Shown one piece after another: positions 45,046 through 54,146 of a stretch of 64,000 bases of DNA. Origin of the DNA: Methylobacter marinus A45 (GTDB lineage: Bacteria; Pseudomonadota; Gammaproteobacteria; Methylococcales; Methylomonadaceae); contig NZ_KB912877.1 of the NCBI RefSeq assembly GCF_000383855.1, forward strand, positions 1,522,616-1,586,615. The letters are read 5' to 3'. A program made the translations under genes and the position numbers. The first letter of the stretch is position 1; each line of letters opens with the position of its first letter. The notes under the pieces are model-generated. The model did no database searches. It was not told the origin of the DNA and saw nothing but the letters and a program-made list of their open reading frames with translations.

Positions 45046-45704
45046 TCGAGCTGGAAAACATCCACCGCTATTTCCAGGTCGGCGAACAGACCGTCCACGC
45101 CCTCGATGGCATCAACCTGAGCATCGACAAGGGCGAATATGTCTCGGTCATGGGGCCGTCGGGCTCAGGCAAATCAACGCTGCTGAATGTCATCGCGCTG
45201 CTTGATCAGCCGTCGTCGGGCCGTTACCGGCTGAACGGCCGCGACGTGACCCAGCTCAGCGACGACGAGCTGGCCCAGGTCCGGCGCGAGAACATCGGCT
45301 TCGTGTTCCAGTTCTTCCACCTGATCCCGCGCCTGACCGCCGCCGAGAATGTCGAGATGCCGATGATCCTGGCCGGCGTCGCGCCCAGGGAGCGTAAGCG
45401 ACGCGTGGCCGAGGCGCTGGCCGACGTCAATCTTCAGGATCGCGCCAGCCACCGGCCCGATCAGCTTTCGGGCGGCCAGCTCCAGCGCATCGCCATCGCC
45501 CGCGCCATGATCATGCAGCCTGAAATCCTGCTGGCGGACGAACCCACCGGCAACCTCGACAGCAAATCCGGCGGCGAAATCATCGACCTGCTGGAGAACC
45601 TGAACCGGCAAGGCGTGACGCTGATGATCATCACCCACGACCAGCACATAGGCGACCGGGCGCGGCGCAAAATCCGCATTGTCGACGGCCAGATCAGGCC
45701 ATGA
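45042..45704 (+). CDS. MacB/LolD-type ABC transporter ATPase, permease missing
   Basis: 220-residue cytoplasmic ATPase. Walker A is MGPSGSGKSTLLN, Q-loop FVFQFFHLIPRLTAAENV, signature LSGGQLQRIAIARA, Walker B ILLADEPTGNLD, and H-loop LMIITHDQ. The family normally pairs with an FtsX/MacB-like permease, encoded next door or fused. Here the following sequence is a palindromic repeat and then the cytochrome gene, and no permease is found. The permease may be elsewhere in the genome, or the operon may be decayed. Start overlaps the adaptor stop. Confidence 0.9.
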   Translation: MIELENIHRYFQVGEQTVHALDGINLSIDKGEYVSVMGPSGSGKSTLLNVIALLDQPSSGRYRLNGRDVTQLSDDELAQVRRENIGFVFQFFHLIPRLTAAENVEMPMILAGVAPRERKRRVAEALADVNLQDRASHRPDQLSGGQLQRIAIARAMIMQPEILLADEPTGNLDSKSGGEIIDLLENLNRQGVTLMIITHDQHIGDRARRKIRIVDGQIRP

Positions 45705-45805
45705 TTCAAGCTGTAGGCTGGGTTGGAGCTTTAGCGGAAACCCGCGAATGCCGGACTCAGGACTGGATTCAAATAACATCCCGATGCCGATCTTTATGAG
45801 TCCCT

Positions 45806-45867
45806 GTGGGAGCGATGCCTACATCGCGACTAAAGACCGTCAATCGCGATGTAGGCATCGCTCCCAC
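45806..45867. repeat. Dispersed palindrome family 1, copy 3
   Basis: Perfect 24-base arms beginning GTGGGAGCGATGCCTACAT with a 14-base loop. Compared with copy 2 the arms differ at several places and each change is matched in the other arm. Confidence 0.9.
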
Positions 45868-46151
45868 AACCGCTGACCGAATTTAAAACAAGGCAATTGT
45901 TGATTGTCAAATCCTTATCAGCCTGGTCAACCGCGGCATATGCCACACCCACCGCGGCATATGCCGCGGTTATATTAACAACAACTAATAAAAGCGCTAT
46001 AAATCAGCAAGGTATCAATTGGCATATTTATTGCTATGCAATTACTTGTGTTTGGAAGCAGCAAGCAGCACCCGGCCTGTTCTGGCCAATGCTACTTGCC
46101 AACGACAACAACCCGGCCCAGGCCGGCTTTCCATCCGTTACGAGAGTATTT

Positions 46152-48410
46152 ATGCCGCGTTATTATTTCTTCGCTTACCTGCTATGGCTAATCATGGCCC
46201 TGAGTATCCATGACGCCCATGCCGGCCCCCACCACCATAAAGACACCACGCCCGATCCCTTTTACTTTATCGACCAGACCGGCGTCGCCCTTGCCGTGGT
46301 CGTGACCTCGAACACGATCACGGTCAACGGCATCAACGCCTCGACTTCCATCAGCGTCACCGGCGGCAAGTATTCGCGCAACGGCGGCGCCTTCACAGCC
46401 GCCAGCGGCAAAGTCTATAACGGCGACACGGTGCGCGTCCGGCAGACGGCTTCATCCTCATACAGCACGACCACGAACACCGTCCTGACCATCGGCGGCG
46501 TAAAGGACACTTTCAGCGTCACGACGCAGGCGGGCAGCGCCGATACGACGCCCGACGCCTTCGGCTTCACGGCGCAAACCGACGTCGCGCTCAATACCGC
46601 CGTCACGTCGAACGCGGCCACGATCACCGGCATCGATGCGCCGGCACCGGTCAGCGTCAGCGTCGGCAGCTATTCGATCAACGGTGGCGCCTTTACCAGC
46701 GCGGCCGGCAGCATCAATAATGGCGACAGCGTGCGCGTACGACTGACCTCGTCAGCGCAGTACAGCATGCAAACGGCCGTGACGTTGACGATAGGCGGCG
46801 TGCAGGGCGCATTTCAGGTCACCACGCTGGCCGATGCCGGCGGCTTCCTGTTGGAACCGGCCTCGGGCGGCGATCCCAACTTTACCTCCACGCATTTCTC
46901 AGGCTCGGGCAACTGCCTGATGTGCCACAACAACCTGACCGACGCGCAGGGTAAGGATGTTTCGATTGAAACAGACTGGTCATCGACCATGATGGCCAAC
47001 TCGGCGCGCGACCCGCTGTGGCGCGCCAAAGTGCGCAGTGAGCTGAACCGCAACCCGCAACTGGCCGACGTAATCAGCGACAAGTGCACGCGCTGCCACG
47101 CGCCCATGGCCAACTTCGAAGCCAAAACCAGCGGCGAACCGATGCAGATCCTCGACGGCGGTGTCCTCGATGCCAGTCACAATCGCCATGACAGCGCCCT
47201 GAACGGCGTCAGCTGCACGCTGTGTCATCAGATCCAGGACTCGCCGAATCTGGGCACCCTGAGCGGCTTCACCGGCAAGTACGAAATCGGCAGCAACAAG
47301 CTGATTTACGGGCCGTATACCGATCTGTTCCCCAACCCGATGGTCATGAACACCGGCTACACGCCGACCTACAGCGCCCATGTCAAGGAATCCAAGCTGT
47401 GCGCTTCCTGCCACAACCTGAAAACGCCTTATGTGGACTCGTTCGGCAACGTGCTCAGCACCACGCCCGAGAGCGAATTCCCCGAGCAGATGCCGTACAG
47501 CGAATGGGAGCACAGCAGCTACGCGACCAGCAATCCGCAAAGCTGCCAGCAGTGCCATATGAGCCGCGCCGACGGCGTGGCGATCTCGAACCGGCCGATG
47601 TGGCTGCAGACCCGCGACAATTTCGCCGTGCATGAACTGGTCGGCGCCAACCGGCTGATGCTGAACATCCTCAACGACAACAAAACCCAACTGGGCGTAT
47701 TGTCGAACAACTTCCCGGAAACCATCGCCAAGACCGAAGCCATGCTGCAAAGCGCCGCGACCGTGACGCCGGTCAGCCAGTCGCTGGCCGACGACACGCT
47801 GGACTTCACCCTGCGCGTGAACAGCAATACCGGCCACAAGCTGCCCAGCGCCTATCCGTCGCGGCGCGTGATTCTGCACGTCACGGTCAAGGACGCGTCA
47901 GGCAATGTGGTGTTCGAATCGGGCAAGGTGAACGCCGACGGCAGCGTGACCGGCGTCGATGCCGATACCGATCCGGCCGCGTTTGAACCGCACCACGACC
48001 TGATCACCGCGCCGGACCAGGTGCAGGTCTACGAAGCGATCATGGGCGATGACATGAATCAGGTCACCTACACGCTGCTGCGCGGCATGACCTATCTGAA
48101 GGACAACCGCATCCTGCCGCAAGGCTTCGACAAGGCGACCGCTCCGTCGGACATCCGCGTCGCCGGCAATGCGCTGACCGACGATAACTTCATCGGCGGC
48201 AGTGACGAAGTCAGCTACCGGATTCCCGGACTCAGCGGCATCGGTTACCAGGTAACGGCCGAACTGATCCATCAGCCGCTGGCCTACGGCTTCGCGCAGG
48301 ATCTGTTCAATGATTCCGGTGCGGAAATCCAGGACTTCCGAACCATGTTCCAGGCGTCCAACGCCAAATCCACCACCATAACCACACAGGCATTCAGCGT
48401 CTCACGCTAG
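46152..48410 (+). CDS. Pentahaem c-type cytochrome with N-terminal beta repeats
   Basis: 752-residue exported protein. Signal peptide residues 1-24 (ends DAHAG). Two related domains of about 95 residues (near 33-125 and 133-225) share PDxFxFxxQTxVAL, SINGGAFT and LTIGGV segments and resemble bacterial Ig-like surface repeats. Then five haem motifs: CLMCH at 255, CTRCH at 312, CTLCH at 355, CASCH at 417 and CQQCH at 465. The final 250 residues are beta-rich and lack haem. Start ATG 46152 is chosen because a signal peptide begins there with GAGAG upstream; the frame is open to 45897. Likely periplasmic or surface-attached electron carrier or redox enzyme. A similar surface role is known for multihaem cytochromes in methanotrophs, but I cannot name the family. 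Confidence 0.8.
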   Translation: MPRYYFFAYLLWLIMALSIHDAHAGPHHHKDTTPDPFYFIDQTGVALAVVVTSNTITVNGINASTSISVTGGKYSRNGGAFTAASGKVYNGDTVRVRQTASSSYSTTTNTVLTIGGVKDTFSVTTQAGSADTTPDAFGFTAQTDVALNTAVTSNAATITGIDAPAPVSVSVGSYSINGGAFTSAAGSINNGDSVRVRLTSSAQYSMQTAVTLTIGGVQGAFQVTTLADAGGFLLEPASGGDPNFTSTHFSGSGNCLMCHNNLTDAQGKDVSIETDWSSTMMANSARDPLWRAKVRSELNRNPQLADVISDKCTRCHAPMANFEAKTSGEPMQILDGGVLDASHNRHDSALNGVSCTLCHQIQDSPNLGTLSGFTGKYEIGSNKLIYGPYTDLFPNPMVMNTGYTPTYSAHVKESKLCASCHNLKTPYVDSFGNVLSTTPESEFPEQMPYSEWEHSSYATSNPQSCQQCHMSRADGVAISNRPMWLQTRDNFAVHELVGANRLMLNILNDNKTQLGVLSNNFPETIAKTEAMLQSAATVTPVSQSLADDTLDFTLRVNSNTGHKLPSAYPSRRVILHVTVKDASGNVVFESGKVNADGSVTGVDADTDPAAFEPHHDLITAPDQVQVYEAIMGDDMNQVTYTLLRGMTYLKDNRILPQGFDKATAPSDIRVAGNALTDDNFIGGSDEVSYRIPGLSGIGYQVTAELIHQPLAYGFAQDLFNDSGAEIQDFRTMFQASNAKSTTITTQAFSVSR

Positions 48411-48452
48411 ACAATACCCAGGACGCAAGGACGCGTCTCCCTCCTCCTCTTG

Positions 48453-48487
48453 CCGGAACAGGTTAAGGATAATGTGTTCCGGTTTTT
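48453..48487 (+). terminator. Intrinsic terminator of the cytochrome gene
   Basis: CCGGAACA / TGTTCCGG stem, 14-base loop, followed by TTTTT on the plus strand, 43 bases past the stop. Confidence 0.85.
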
Positions 48488-48764
48488 CCAGAATCCTTGA
48501 AATGTTCGTTTAACCGAAATGCCGTCTTGATTGGGCATCAGCCAATCTGTTCGGCTTATGTGTGGGCGTCGACCAGGGTGTGATTAATCGCCCCGCAAAT
48601 ACATGGGGCAAAATTCATCGTGTAGCGTGTAGATAAAATGTGGGCAGACAAGCGTTGCCTAACTTGCCAGGCTTGCGCATGAAATGGACTTTCATAAAAA
48701 ACCGCCGCTGCCAAGTAAGGCATACAGCGGTTATTGGATTGTACGATTTTCGCGGCAGGTTAAT

Positions 48765-48793
48765 GTCGGGTTGCGAACAGCATGCAACCCGAC
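48765..48793. repeat. Family-3 palindrome
   Basis: GTCGGGTTGC / GCAACCCGAC, ten-base arms with nine-base loop, flanked by TAAT and CTACA as in the copies at 40228-40263 and 40330-40365. Confidence 0.75.
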
Positions 48794-48911
48794 CTACACG
48801 GCTCTTCGTTTACCTGGCATTTGCCGCTAATAGTGAACGGGGGAAGCGCTGCCTATCCGAACAGGCATCGCTCTATCGGTTATGGTTTAAATAGTAGGAC
48901 ATAAAAACAGC

Positions 48912-48960
48912 GGTCAATCCTTTCGGATGGTGCGTGTCGCCCCGTCCGAAAGGATTGACC
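48912..48960. repeat. Palindrome with 16-base arms
   Basis: GGTCAATCCTTTCGGA / TCCGAAAGGATTGACC with a 17-base loop. Perfect pairing; not similar to the other palindrome families in the window. Confidence 0.8.
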
Positions 48961-48994
48961 CCTGATTAAGTGGAATCGCTTGCTTCAGCATTAG

Positions 48995-49022
48995 AAACGG
49001 GACGGCAAACTCCGCCCCGTTT
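48995..49022 (-). terminator. Probable terminator of the long pilin gene
   Basis: AAACGGGACGG / CCGCCCCGTTT with one mismatch; on the minus strand the stem ends CCCGTTTCT. It lies 14 bases past the stop at 49037. Confidence 0.55.
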
Positions 49023-49036
49023 GAAACTCATCCTTA

Positions 49037-51358
49037 TTAGTTTGTCGTCAAAATCGACGGCCCAATAATGGTGACATTGCTACTTGTGCAGGATACCGAT
49101 ACCGGATTATTTACAGAATCAACTGCAACCTTGCTACCGCCGATAGTCACACTTCCTGAATCCGCAATTGTTCCAGCGGCACAAGAATAACTGTAATTAC
49201 CGGATACATTGGTAATCGAGCAGTTACTTGAAGGCGTTGCCGCCGGAGAAGAAGTAACTCTAACGGAACCATTCGTTACATCTTTACCGCTTATGCCCTG
49301 GGCAATATTGCCTGTTACTGTTACATTACAATCCGTCAGGTTATTCGAATTAAAACTTGGCCCGGTAACAGCAGTCACACCTGCAAGTGTAGCTACCCCA
49401 CTCACTTGCTGTACATTTCCACCCGTCACGTTAATGGTTACATCACCAGGCAGCGAGGTAATAGTGCAGGTGTAGGTATTATCATAGTTATTCGTGCAAC
49501 TGCCTCCGTCAAGGTTGAAAATTATGGAATCTGCCTGATGGCCTGTGACTGCACCGGTAATGACATAAGTCATGAGAGTCGGTGCGGCCGCGACAAAATC
49601 CGGCCCATCGACATCCGCGGCATCCGCCAGGTTCACCGTATTGATACTATCCATTGCCAAAGTTACATCGCCACCGGATGCATTAATGGTAATGGTTGTG
49701 GGTGTTGCCGTAATCGTGCATTCATAGCTGTAGCTGATGCTGTCAGCATTCAAGGCTGTTGTACAAGTTCCATCCGTTAAAGTTAAGGTCACCGAGCCCG
49801 CCTGATTGCCTGATATGCTGCCGGTAATATGATACTCGGTCTCTTCAGCCTCTGAGTCATTGGCAACAAGCGCAGGGCCTGTGATGCTGGGCTGCGAGGT
49901 TGAGACGTTAATCACGGTGGAATTTGGCGCTACACTGCCGCCTGTCGCGGTAATGGTGACGGATGCAGTGGTATCGACAACAGTAATCGTACACTGATAA
50001 GTATAGTTATTATTATTTGAGGTAATGGTGCAGCCATTGCCATTGACAAACACTTGCACCAAATTAGCCTGATCGCCAGAAATATTACCGGCAACAGTGT
50101 AGGTAATAATTGAGCCGCAGCTTGATACATTTTCTGCCTGTGAAGTATTAATGTCATCAGGCCCTAACGAACGGTATACCGTGGAACTGGGCACACTCAA
50201 TTCGTCAAAATTCTGGAACCGGTTGCAATCATTGCTATTCCCGGTTGCCCTCACCACCAGAAAGTCCTGGCATGCAAAAGACTGATTGATACCTTCCGAG
50301 CCAACCACATTGTTATTAGCATCCAGACGCTGGGTTAAATACAAGCGAGCGGTAGTAGTGGCAGTTTCAATGCCGGTGCCGGCGATATCTTCGGCAAAGC
50401 AGACTTTTTTATTGTGAAAGCTAGCATCACTGGTTTCAATTAAGCCCACTTTGCCGTACCAGCCGCCTGAGACTGCCGTATACGTTACTGTATCGTCCTG
50501 ATTGACACAGCCGTTGCCTCCATTCGTGCAATCGCCGCCAAAATAACAAATATAATCGGACTGATTTTCATGAACGGGAAACACACAATAAGCCAAGTCG
50601 GAAAAGGTCACCGGATAACTGGTCAATGGCGATATAGAGACCGTAGGGTTCTGACCATTTCCAACATTACCTGCGTATACATTCCCTTTAATTGTATGAA
50701 TTGACCCGCCATTGAATTTGATCATGGCCTTGCCGGTTGAATCCAGCAAATAGATACGGCCCGTGTCATCGGTATATTTAAATAGACCGGAATCGTCATC
50801 CAGCGCCGTTTCGCCGTCAATTTCATCAAGGTCGAACTGTTCGGCCGGAGTTGACGACGAATTGTTATTCGGGCTAGGCGCACGCGCTGCGAGGCCATTG
50901 CCATCTGTTGCGTAATCTGTGGCTTTTCCCGGATCTGCCCAAACCACTTGACTGACCATATTGACCGTTTCATCAGCGCTGGCGCCACCCCATGTCACCT
51001 TTACACTGATGTTCTTCCTATCGGGACTGGTGGCGTCTGTCAACGTCCAGCTTCTGGCAAACGTAGCATTGCTGCCATTGATACTCTCGGTGCCGGTACC
51101 GGTGGCAAGATCAACGTCGAAGCTGCTCTTGCTGGGATCAGTGCTGGCCTTGAGAATATTGTTCCGAAATTGTTCAAGTTTTTCTTCTGCCAGCTTGACA
51201 GCTTCAGAGCGGGCTTTGCTCTCGCCGCTGCTGTGCATTAGCTCGCCTTGCAGCGATGCCAGCGACAGCAAGCCGACAGCAATCACAACGGCGGCAATCA
51301 ACACTTCTATTAAACCAATACCCTGTTGTGCTTTCATTTTGTTTGTATAAATAGCCAT
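49037..51358 (-). CDS. PilV-like minor pilin with C-terminal Ig-like repeats
   Basis: 773-residue type IV pilin-like protein. Prepilin leader ends QQG, cut before IGLIEVLIAAVVIAVGLLSL with Glu at +5, followed by a PilV-type helix (SGESKARSEAVKLAEEKLEQFRN). The middle (about 165-410) is Cys-containing and unrecognised. The last 360 residues carry four tandem units of about 85 residues starting near 416, 507, 595 and 676, each with ITGxIxGxQAxS..., a Cys pair and VTGPS/ITGPA-like ends. Ordinary PilV proteins are about 150-200 residues. Start ATG 51358 or 51337; both keep the leader. It ends a cluster of FimT-PilW-PilX-like genes that has no PilY1, so the repeats could provide the tip adhesin. 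That role is inference. Confidence 0.75.
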   Translation of the reverse strand: MAIYTNKMKAQQGIGLIEVLIAAVVIAVGLLSLASLQGELMHSSGESKARSEAVKLAEEKLEQFRNNILKASTDPSKSSFDVDLATGTGTESINGSNATFARSWTLTDATSPDRKNISVKVTWGGASADETVNMVSQVVWADPGKATDYATDGNGLAARAPSPNNNSSSTPAEQFDLDEIDGETALDDDSGLFKYTDDTGRIYLLDSTGKAMIKFNGGSIHTIKGNVYAGNVGNGQNPTVSISPLTSYPVTFSDLAYCVFPVHENQSDYICYFGGDCTNGGNGCVNQDDTVTYTAVSGGWYGKVGLIETSDASFHNKKVCFAEDIAGTGIETATTTARLYLTQRLDANNNVVGSEGINQSFACQDFLVVRATGNSNDCNRFQNFDELSVPSSTVYRSLGPDDINTSQAENVSSCGSIITYTVAGNISGDQANLVQVFVNGNGCTITSNNNNYTYQCTITVVDTTASVTITATGGSVAPNSTVINVSTSQPSITGPALVANDSEAEETEYHITGSISGNQAGSVTLTLTDGTCTTALNADSISYSYECTITATPTTITINASGGDVTLAMDSINTVNLADAADVDGPDFVAAAPTLMTYVITGAVTGHQADSIIFNLDGGSCTNNYDNTYTCTITSLPGDVTINVTGGNVQQVSGVATLAGVTAVTGPSFNSNNLTDCNVTVTGNIAQGISGKDVTNGSVRVTSSPAATPSSNCSITNVSGNYSYSCAAGTIADSGSVTIGGSKVAVDSVNNPVSVSCTSSNVTIIGPSILTTN

Positions 51359-51387
51359 AAAAATCGCCTGTCTGATTGCCAAATGCA

Positions 51388-52626
51388 TTACCAGTCGCGC
51401 CACGAGCCGCTGATAACCGTTGTTGTTCCAATGATTGGGTTGACCGCTTTGTCCAAGGTGTAGGGCGTGTAAATCAAGTCAACGCCGCCATGCCCGACAA
51501 CAGGGTCTTCCCCTGCCGGCACCAGAGCCGAATCGCCCTCAACAATGGTGGAACCCAGCACCTCAACAGTACCCGCCGCATCGAGTTGACCTCTGACATA
51601 AAGCAATCCATTGATATCAGGATTACCGGTTGCCCGTAAATTACCGTTAATAATGAGGATGACCGGGCTATCTGAAGTACCATAAGTGCCGCCGTTCATA
51701 GTGGCGTTTCCTTCGATCCAAACCACGCCCGACTTGCCGTTTGCCGAACCGATGTCGGCAGCGCTATAAACCTGATCCAGGCTTTCTGCCAGCTGGTACA
51801 TCGTTTCTCTGTCACCGTAGAAGAAATTGTTAAAAAACTCGTCGCCGGTTAAGGAACTTAATCTTGCATCATTGGCAATCGTATCCACACCATTGCCTTT
51901 ATTGCGGTCGGAAACGGCTTCGGATGTATAGGCGTTACCCGTATTATCATCCTCAAGTTGTGCTCGGGTGTAATCGCCTTCTTCAGTGCCGACCGGTCTC
52001 AGGTATGTTGAAGCGCTGGCCGATTCCCCGATATTGACGGCTTTGCCCGACCACGCCGTGGTATTGTTATAACGGTTAATGATTTTATAGTTGCCGGTTA
52101 ACCCTACACCGCCCCGTGATATCAGCGATTGCTTGGGGCCGTTGCCGCCAAAAACATCGATGGTGCCGACACATTGGGATATTGTTCTGGCCGCCAGGCC
52201 ATCGTCGCTATAACCCACCGCTGTAATCATACCGCTTTTCATGTTGGGCGTTTCGCCGGCGGCGACACAGCGTGTACCGGCGGCATTGTTGAAAGTAAGA
52301 GTAGCCGTAGTGGTTTGAGTACCATCACCGGAGGTATAAGTTCTGTCGGCGATGGTATCGACGATGCCATCACTACCGGCCACGCCGGTAGCGTTGATAA
52401 CCTGATCAAATCCACCCTGATCAAAATAACCCACACCAAAATCCATTGCGGCATTGGCGGCTGCAACGGCCTGGGCCATGCGATAGTTATCGGCGGAAAT
52501 CTGGGTTTCCATCACCACCGATTTTGACGAGAGCAATATCACTAAGGTAATGCAGATCAACAAGACCAACGCAGTTAATAATGTGGCTGCACCGTTTTGA
52601 TTTTTACGGATGTTTAGGCTTTTCAT
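51388..52626 (-). CDS. PilX-like minor pilin (cluster A)
   Basis: 412-residue protein with the PilX-type N-terminus NQNGAATLLTALVLLICITLVILLSSKS: a hydrophobic helix after a Gly, but without the canonical Glu at +5, as often in PilX. After the helix come METQISADNYRMAQAVAAANAAMDFG, which is the usual PilX block, and a long beta-rich C-terminus with repeated Gly/Asn turns (VILIINGNLRATGNPDINGLLYV). It is more than twice the size of the cluster-B PilX (161 aa). Inner membrane before assembly, then pilus. It lies 25 bases after the PilW gene and 29 before the long PilV-like gene. Confidence 0.75.
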   Translation of the reverse strand: MKSLNIRKNQNGAATLLTALVLLICITLVILLSSKSVVMETQISADNYRMAQAVAAANAAMDFGVGYFDQGGFDQVINATGVAGSDGIVDTIADRTYTSGDGTQTTTATLTFNNAAGTRCVAAGETPNMKSGMITAVGYSDDGLAARTISQCVGTIDVFGGNGPKQSLISRGGVGLTGNYKIINRYNNTTAWSGKAVNIGESASASTYLRPVGTEEGDYTRAQLEDDNTGNAYTSEAVSDRNKGNGVDTIANDARLSSLTGDEFFNNFFYGDRETMYQLAESLDQVYSAADIGSANGKSGVVWIEGNATMNGGTYGTSDSPVILIINGNLRATGNPDINGLLYVRGQLDAAGTVEVLGSTIVEGDSALVPAGEDPVVGHGGVDLIYTPYTLDKAVNPIIGTTTVISGSWRDW

Positions 52627-52651
52627 ATTTTTTGCCCTGATTTTTCTCTAT

Positions 52652-53377
52652 TTATTGCGTAAAAATACGGTCGTTTCTTATCTTCACACGGCCTACGAGA
52701 TTTTTGGTAACCGCATGATCCCCGTTGACGCGCCCAGCCAGTGCAATGGAAATTTCGCGTGTTTCAATCACACGATCATCGGCGACAATACTGCCCGCCG
52801 TAACGGCAGCAGCACACGTAGTGTCATAGCTTTGGTCGGCAACGCCTAGCCGTTTTCTTAAACATTTAAAGGATTCGGTAAAGGCCAAGGTGGTAATATC
52901 GACTTGCTCGCCGCCATCGCTCACATTAAGTGTTTCCCATCCGCTCTCATCGCAATCGATATTTGTAGAGCGCATTTGTATATTGCCGCCGCTGAGCCTG
53001 AAGCCATAGTACTCATTAGCATCAACATCATCGGTTGAATCGTTTAATGTATTGGCGCCGCTGGCATTAGCATCATAGGTATATAAAACGCAACTGGCGG
53101 ATGGTATTTGAAGATCAGTGGTGCCAGGCTCTGTGAAAGGATTGTCGCGGCTGTCAGAGCCAACCATCGCTCCGGCCCAGTACCCGGCTCGGCGGATATC
53201 GTTAACAATTAAGGCCAAGGCAGAATCCATGTCATGGTTCAAGCGAGCGGACTTGACGATGTCGGAACTGCCCCTAATCGTGGTGATATAAATGGAAATA
53301 GTTGCCGCAACAACTATTAAGCCAATCAACAAGGCAAGCATGATTTCGATAAGCGTAAATCCGGTTTGTTTTTTCAT
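52652..53377 (-). CDS. PilW-like minor pilin (cluster A)
   Basis: 241-residue type IV pilin-like protein. Start ATG 53377 with GGAG nine bases upstream. Leader MKKQTG, cut before FTLIEIMLALLIGLIVVAATISIY, with Glu at +5. The following LNHDMDSALALIVNDIRRAGYWAG block is the PilW signature. C-terminal part is beta-rich with Cys residues. Second gene of cluster A, 16 bases after FimT. Confidence 0.8.
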   Translation of the reverse strand: MKKQTGFTLIEIMLALLIGLIVVAATISIYITTIRGSSDIVKSARLNHDMDSALALIVNDIRRAGYWAGAMVGSDSRDNPFTEPGTTDLQIPSASCVLYTYDANASGANTLNDSTDDVDANEYYGFRLSGGNIQMRSTNIDCDESGWETLNVSDGGEQVDITTLAFTESFKCLRKRLGVADQSYDTTCAAAVTAGSIVADDRVIETREISIALAGRVNGDHAVTKNLVGRVKIRNDRIFTQ

Positions 53378-53393
53378 CCTGGCTGTCTCCTGA

Positions 53394-53972
53394 TTAGCAA
53401 TTTGGATATCCGGGCAACCCATCTGAGCCTGCAATATTGCAGATTCTTACCCGCCCTACTGGAGCTACAACGACTTTTACATGATAGTTGGCTGAATCCA
53501 GCTCTACCCGTCCATTTTTAGGTGCTGTATTTCGTGTGGCTTCGCCTCGCCTAAAATCAAACGCAGCCATTGTTGCAGGATTAGTATTAAAAGAGACTGT
53601 CCCCATTGAAACTCCAGTAAATTGCGTGCTGTTTACCGTTTTAATATTGCAATTGGCAGTAGCCGCAGCGGGACAACCATGGCGTGTATGCTGAAGGGCG
53701 CATGTTGTACCGGCAGCAGCGGGAGGTATGTATATTTGGTACGACCAGTTGGCACCATTAGTAAAAGACGCCTCAAGATTACAGCTTTGCTTTATTGCTT
53801 CCGCGCGCATCCATTGAAGATCAGAATTTAGCCCTTCAATTGCTTGCTTTAACCGGTTCCTTTCAATCATATCCTGATAAGAAGGCACGGCCAGCCCGGC
53901 AATAATGCCGATGATGGCAATGACTATCAGTAGCTCAACCAGCGTAAAGCCCGAGCGCCTTAATTTATTCAT
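53394..53972 (-). CDS. fimT: FimT/GspH-type pseudopilin (cluster A)
   Basis: 192-residue pilin-like protein. Leader MNKLRRSG, cut before FTLVELLIVIAIIGIIAGLAVPSY with Glu at +5. The core DLQWMRAEAIKQ and a beta-rich C-terminus with Cys pairs follow the FimT/GspH pattern. First gene of the cluster, divergent from the pilE-like gene at 54147. FimT minor pilins in other bacteria help DNA binding and uptake; that role is not shown here. Confidence 0.82.
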   Translation of the reverse strand: MNKLRRSGFTLVELLIVIAIIGIIAGLAVPSYQDMIERNRLKQAIEGLNSDLQWMRAEAIKQSCNLEASFTNGANWSYQIYIPPAAAGTTCALQHTRHGCPAAATANCNIKTVNSTQFTGVSMGTVSFNTNPATMAAFDFRRGEATRNTAPKNGRVELDSANYHVKVVVAPVGRVRICNIAGSDGLPGYPNC

Positions 53973-54146
53973 GTCTGCTCCCCTTTTTTATTATTAATAA
54001 TTATAGATAAGTATCGGTTTCTGACAGGCGCGCGAAATACCGCTTATCGGCTGGATTGGGACGCTAATCGGTTTGTCCCCATTACGCGATTAAATATAGC
54101 CGCTTATGCTATGCTTACCTGAAAAAACAACTCGAAAGGTGTATCA

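Larger units (their letters stand above)
48411..49036. other. Repeat-rich spacer after the cytochrome gene
   Basis: 626 bases without a credible gene. It holds the cytochrome terminator (48453-48487), a family-3 palindrome (48765-48793), a 16-base-arm palindrome (48912-48960) and the terminator of the long pilin gene (48995-49022). Confidence 0.6.

Noticed and set aside
46980-47879. Minus-strand frame of 299 codons opposite the pentahaem cytochrome gene
   Set aside because: The sense frame carries five CxxCH motifs and a signal peptide; the antisense product has no recognisable features.
48640-48894. Plus-strand frame of 84 codons after the cytochrome gene
   Set aside because: It reads through a dispersed palindrome and shows no coding character.
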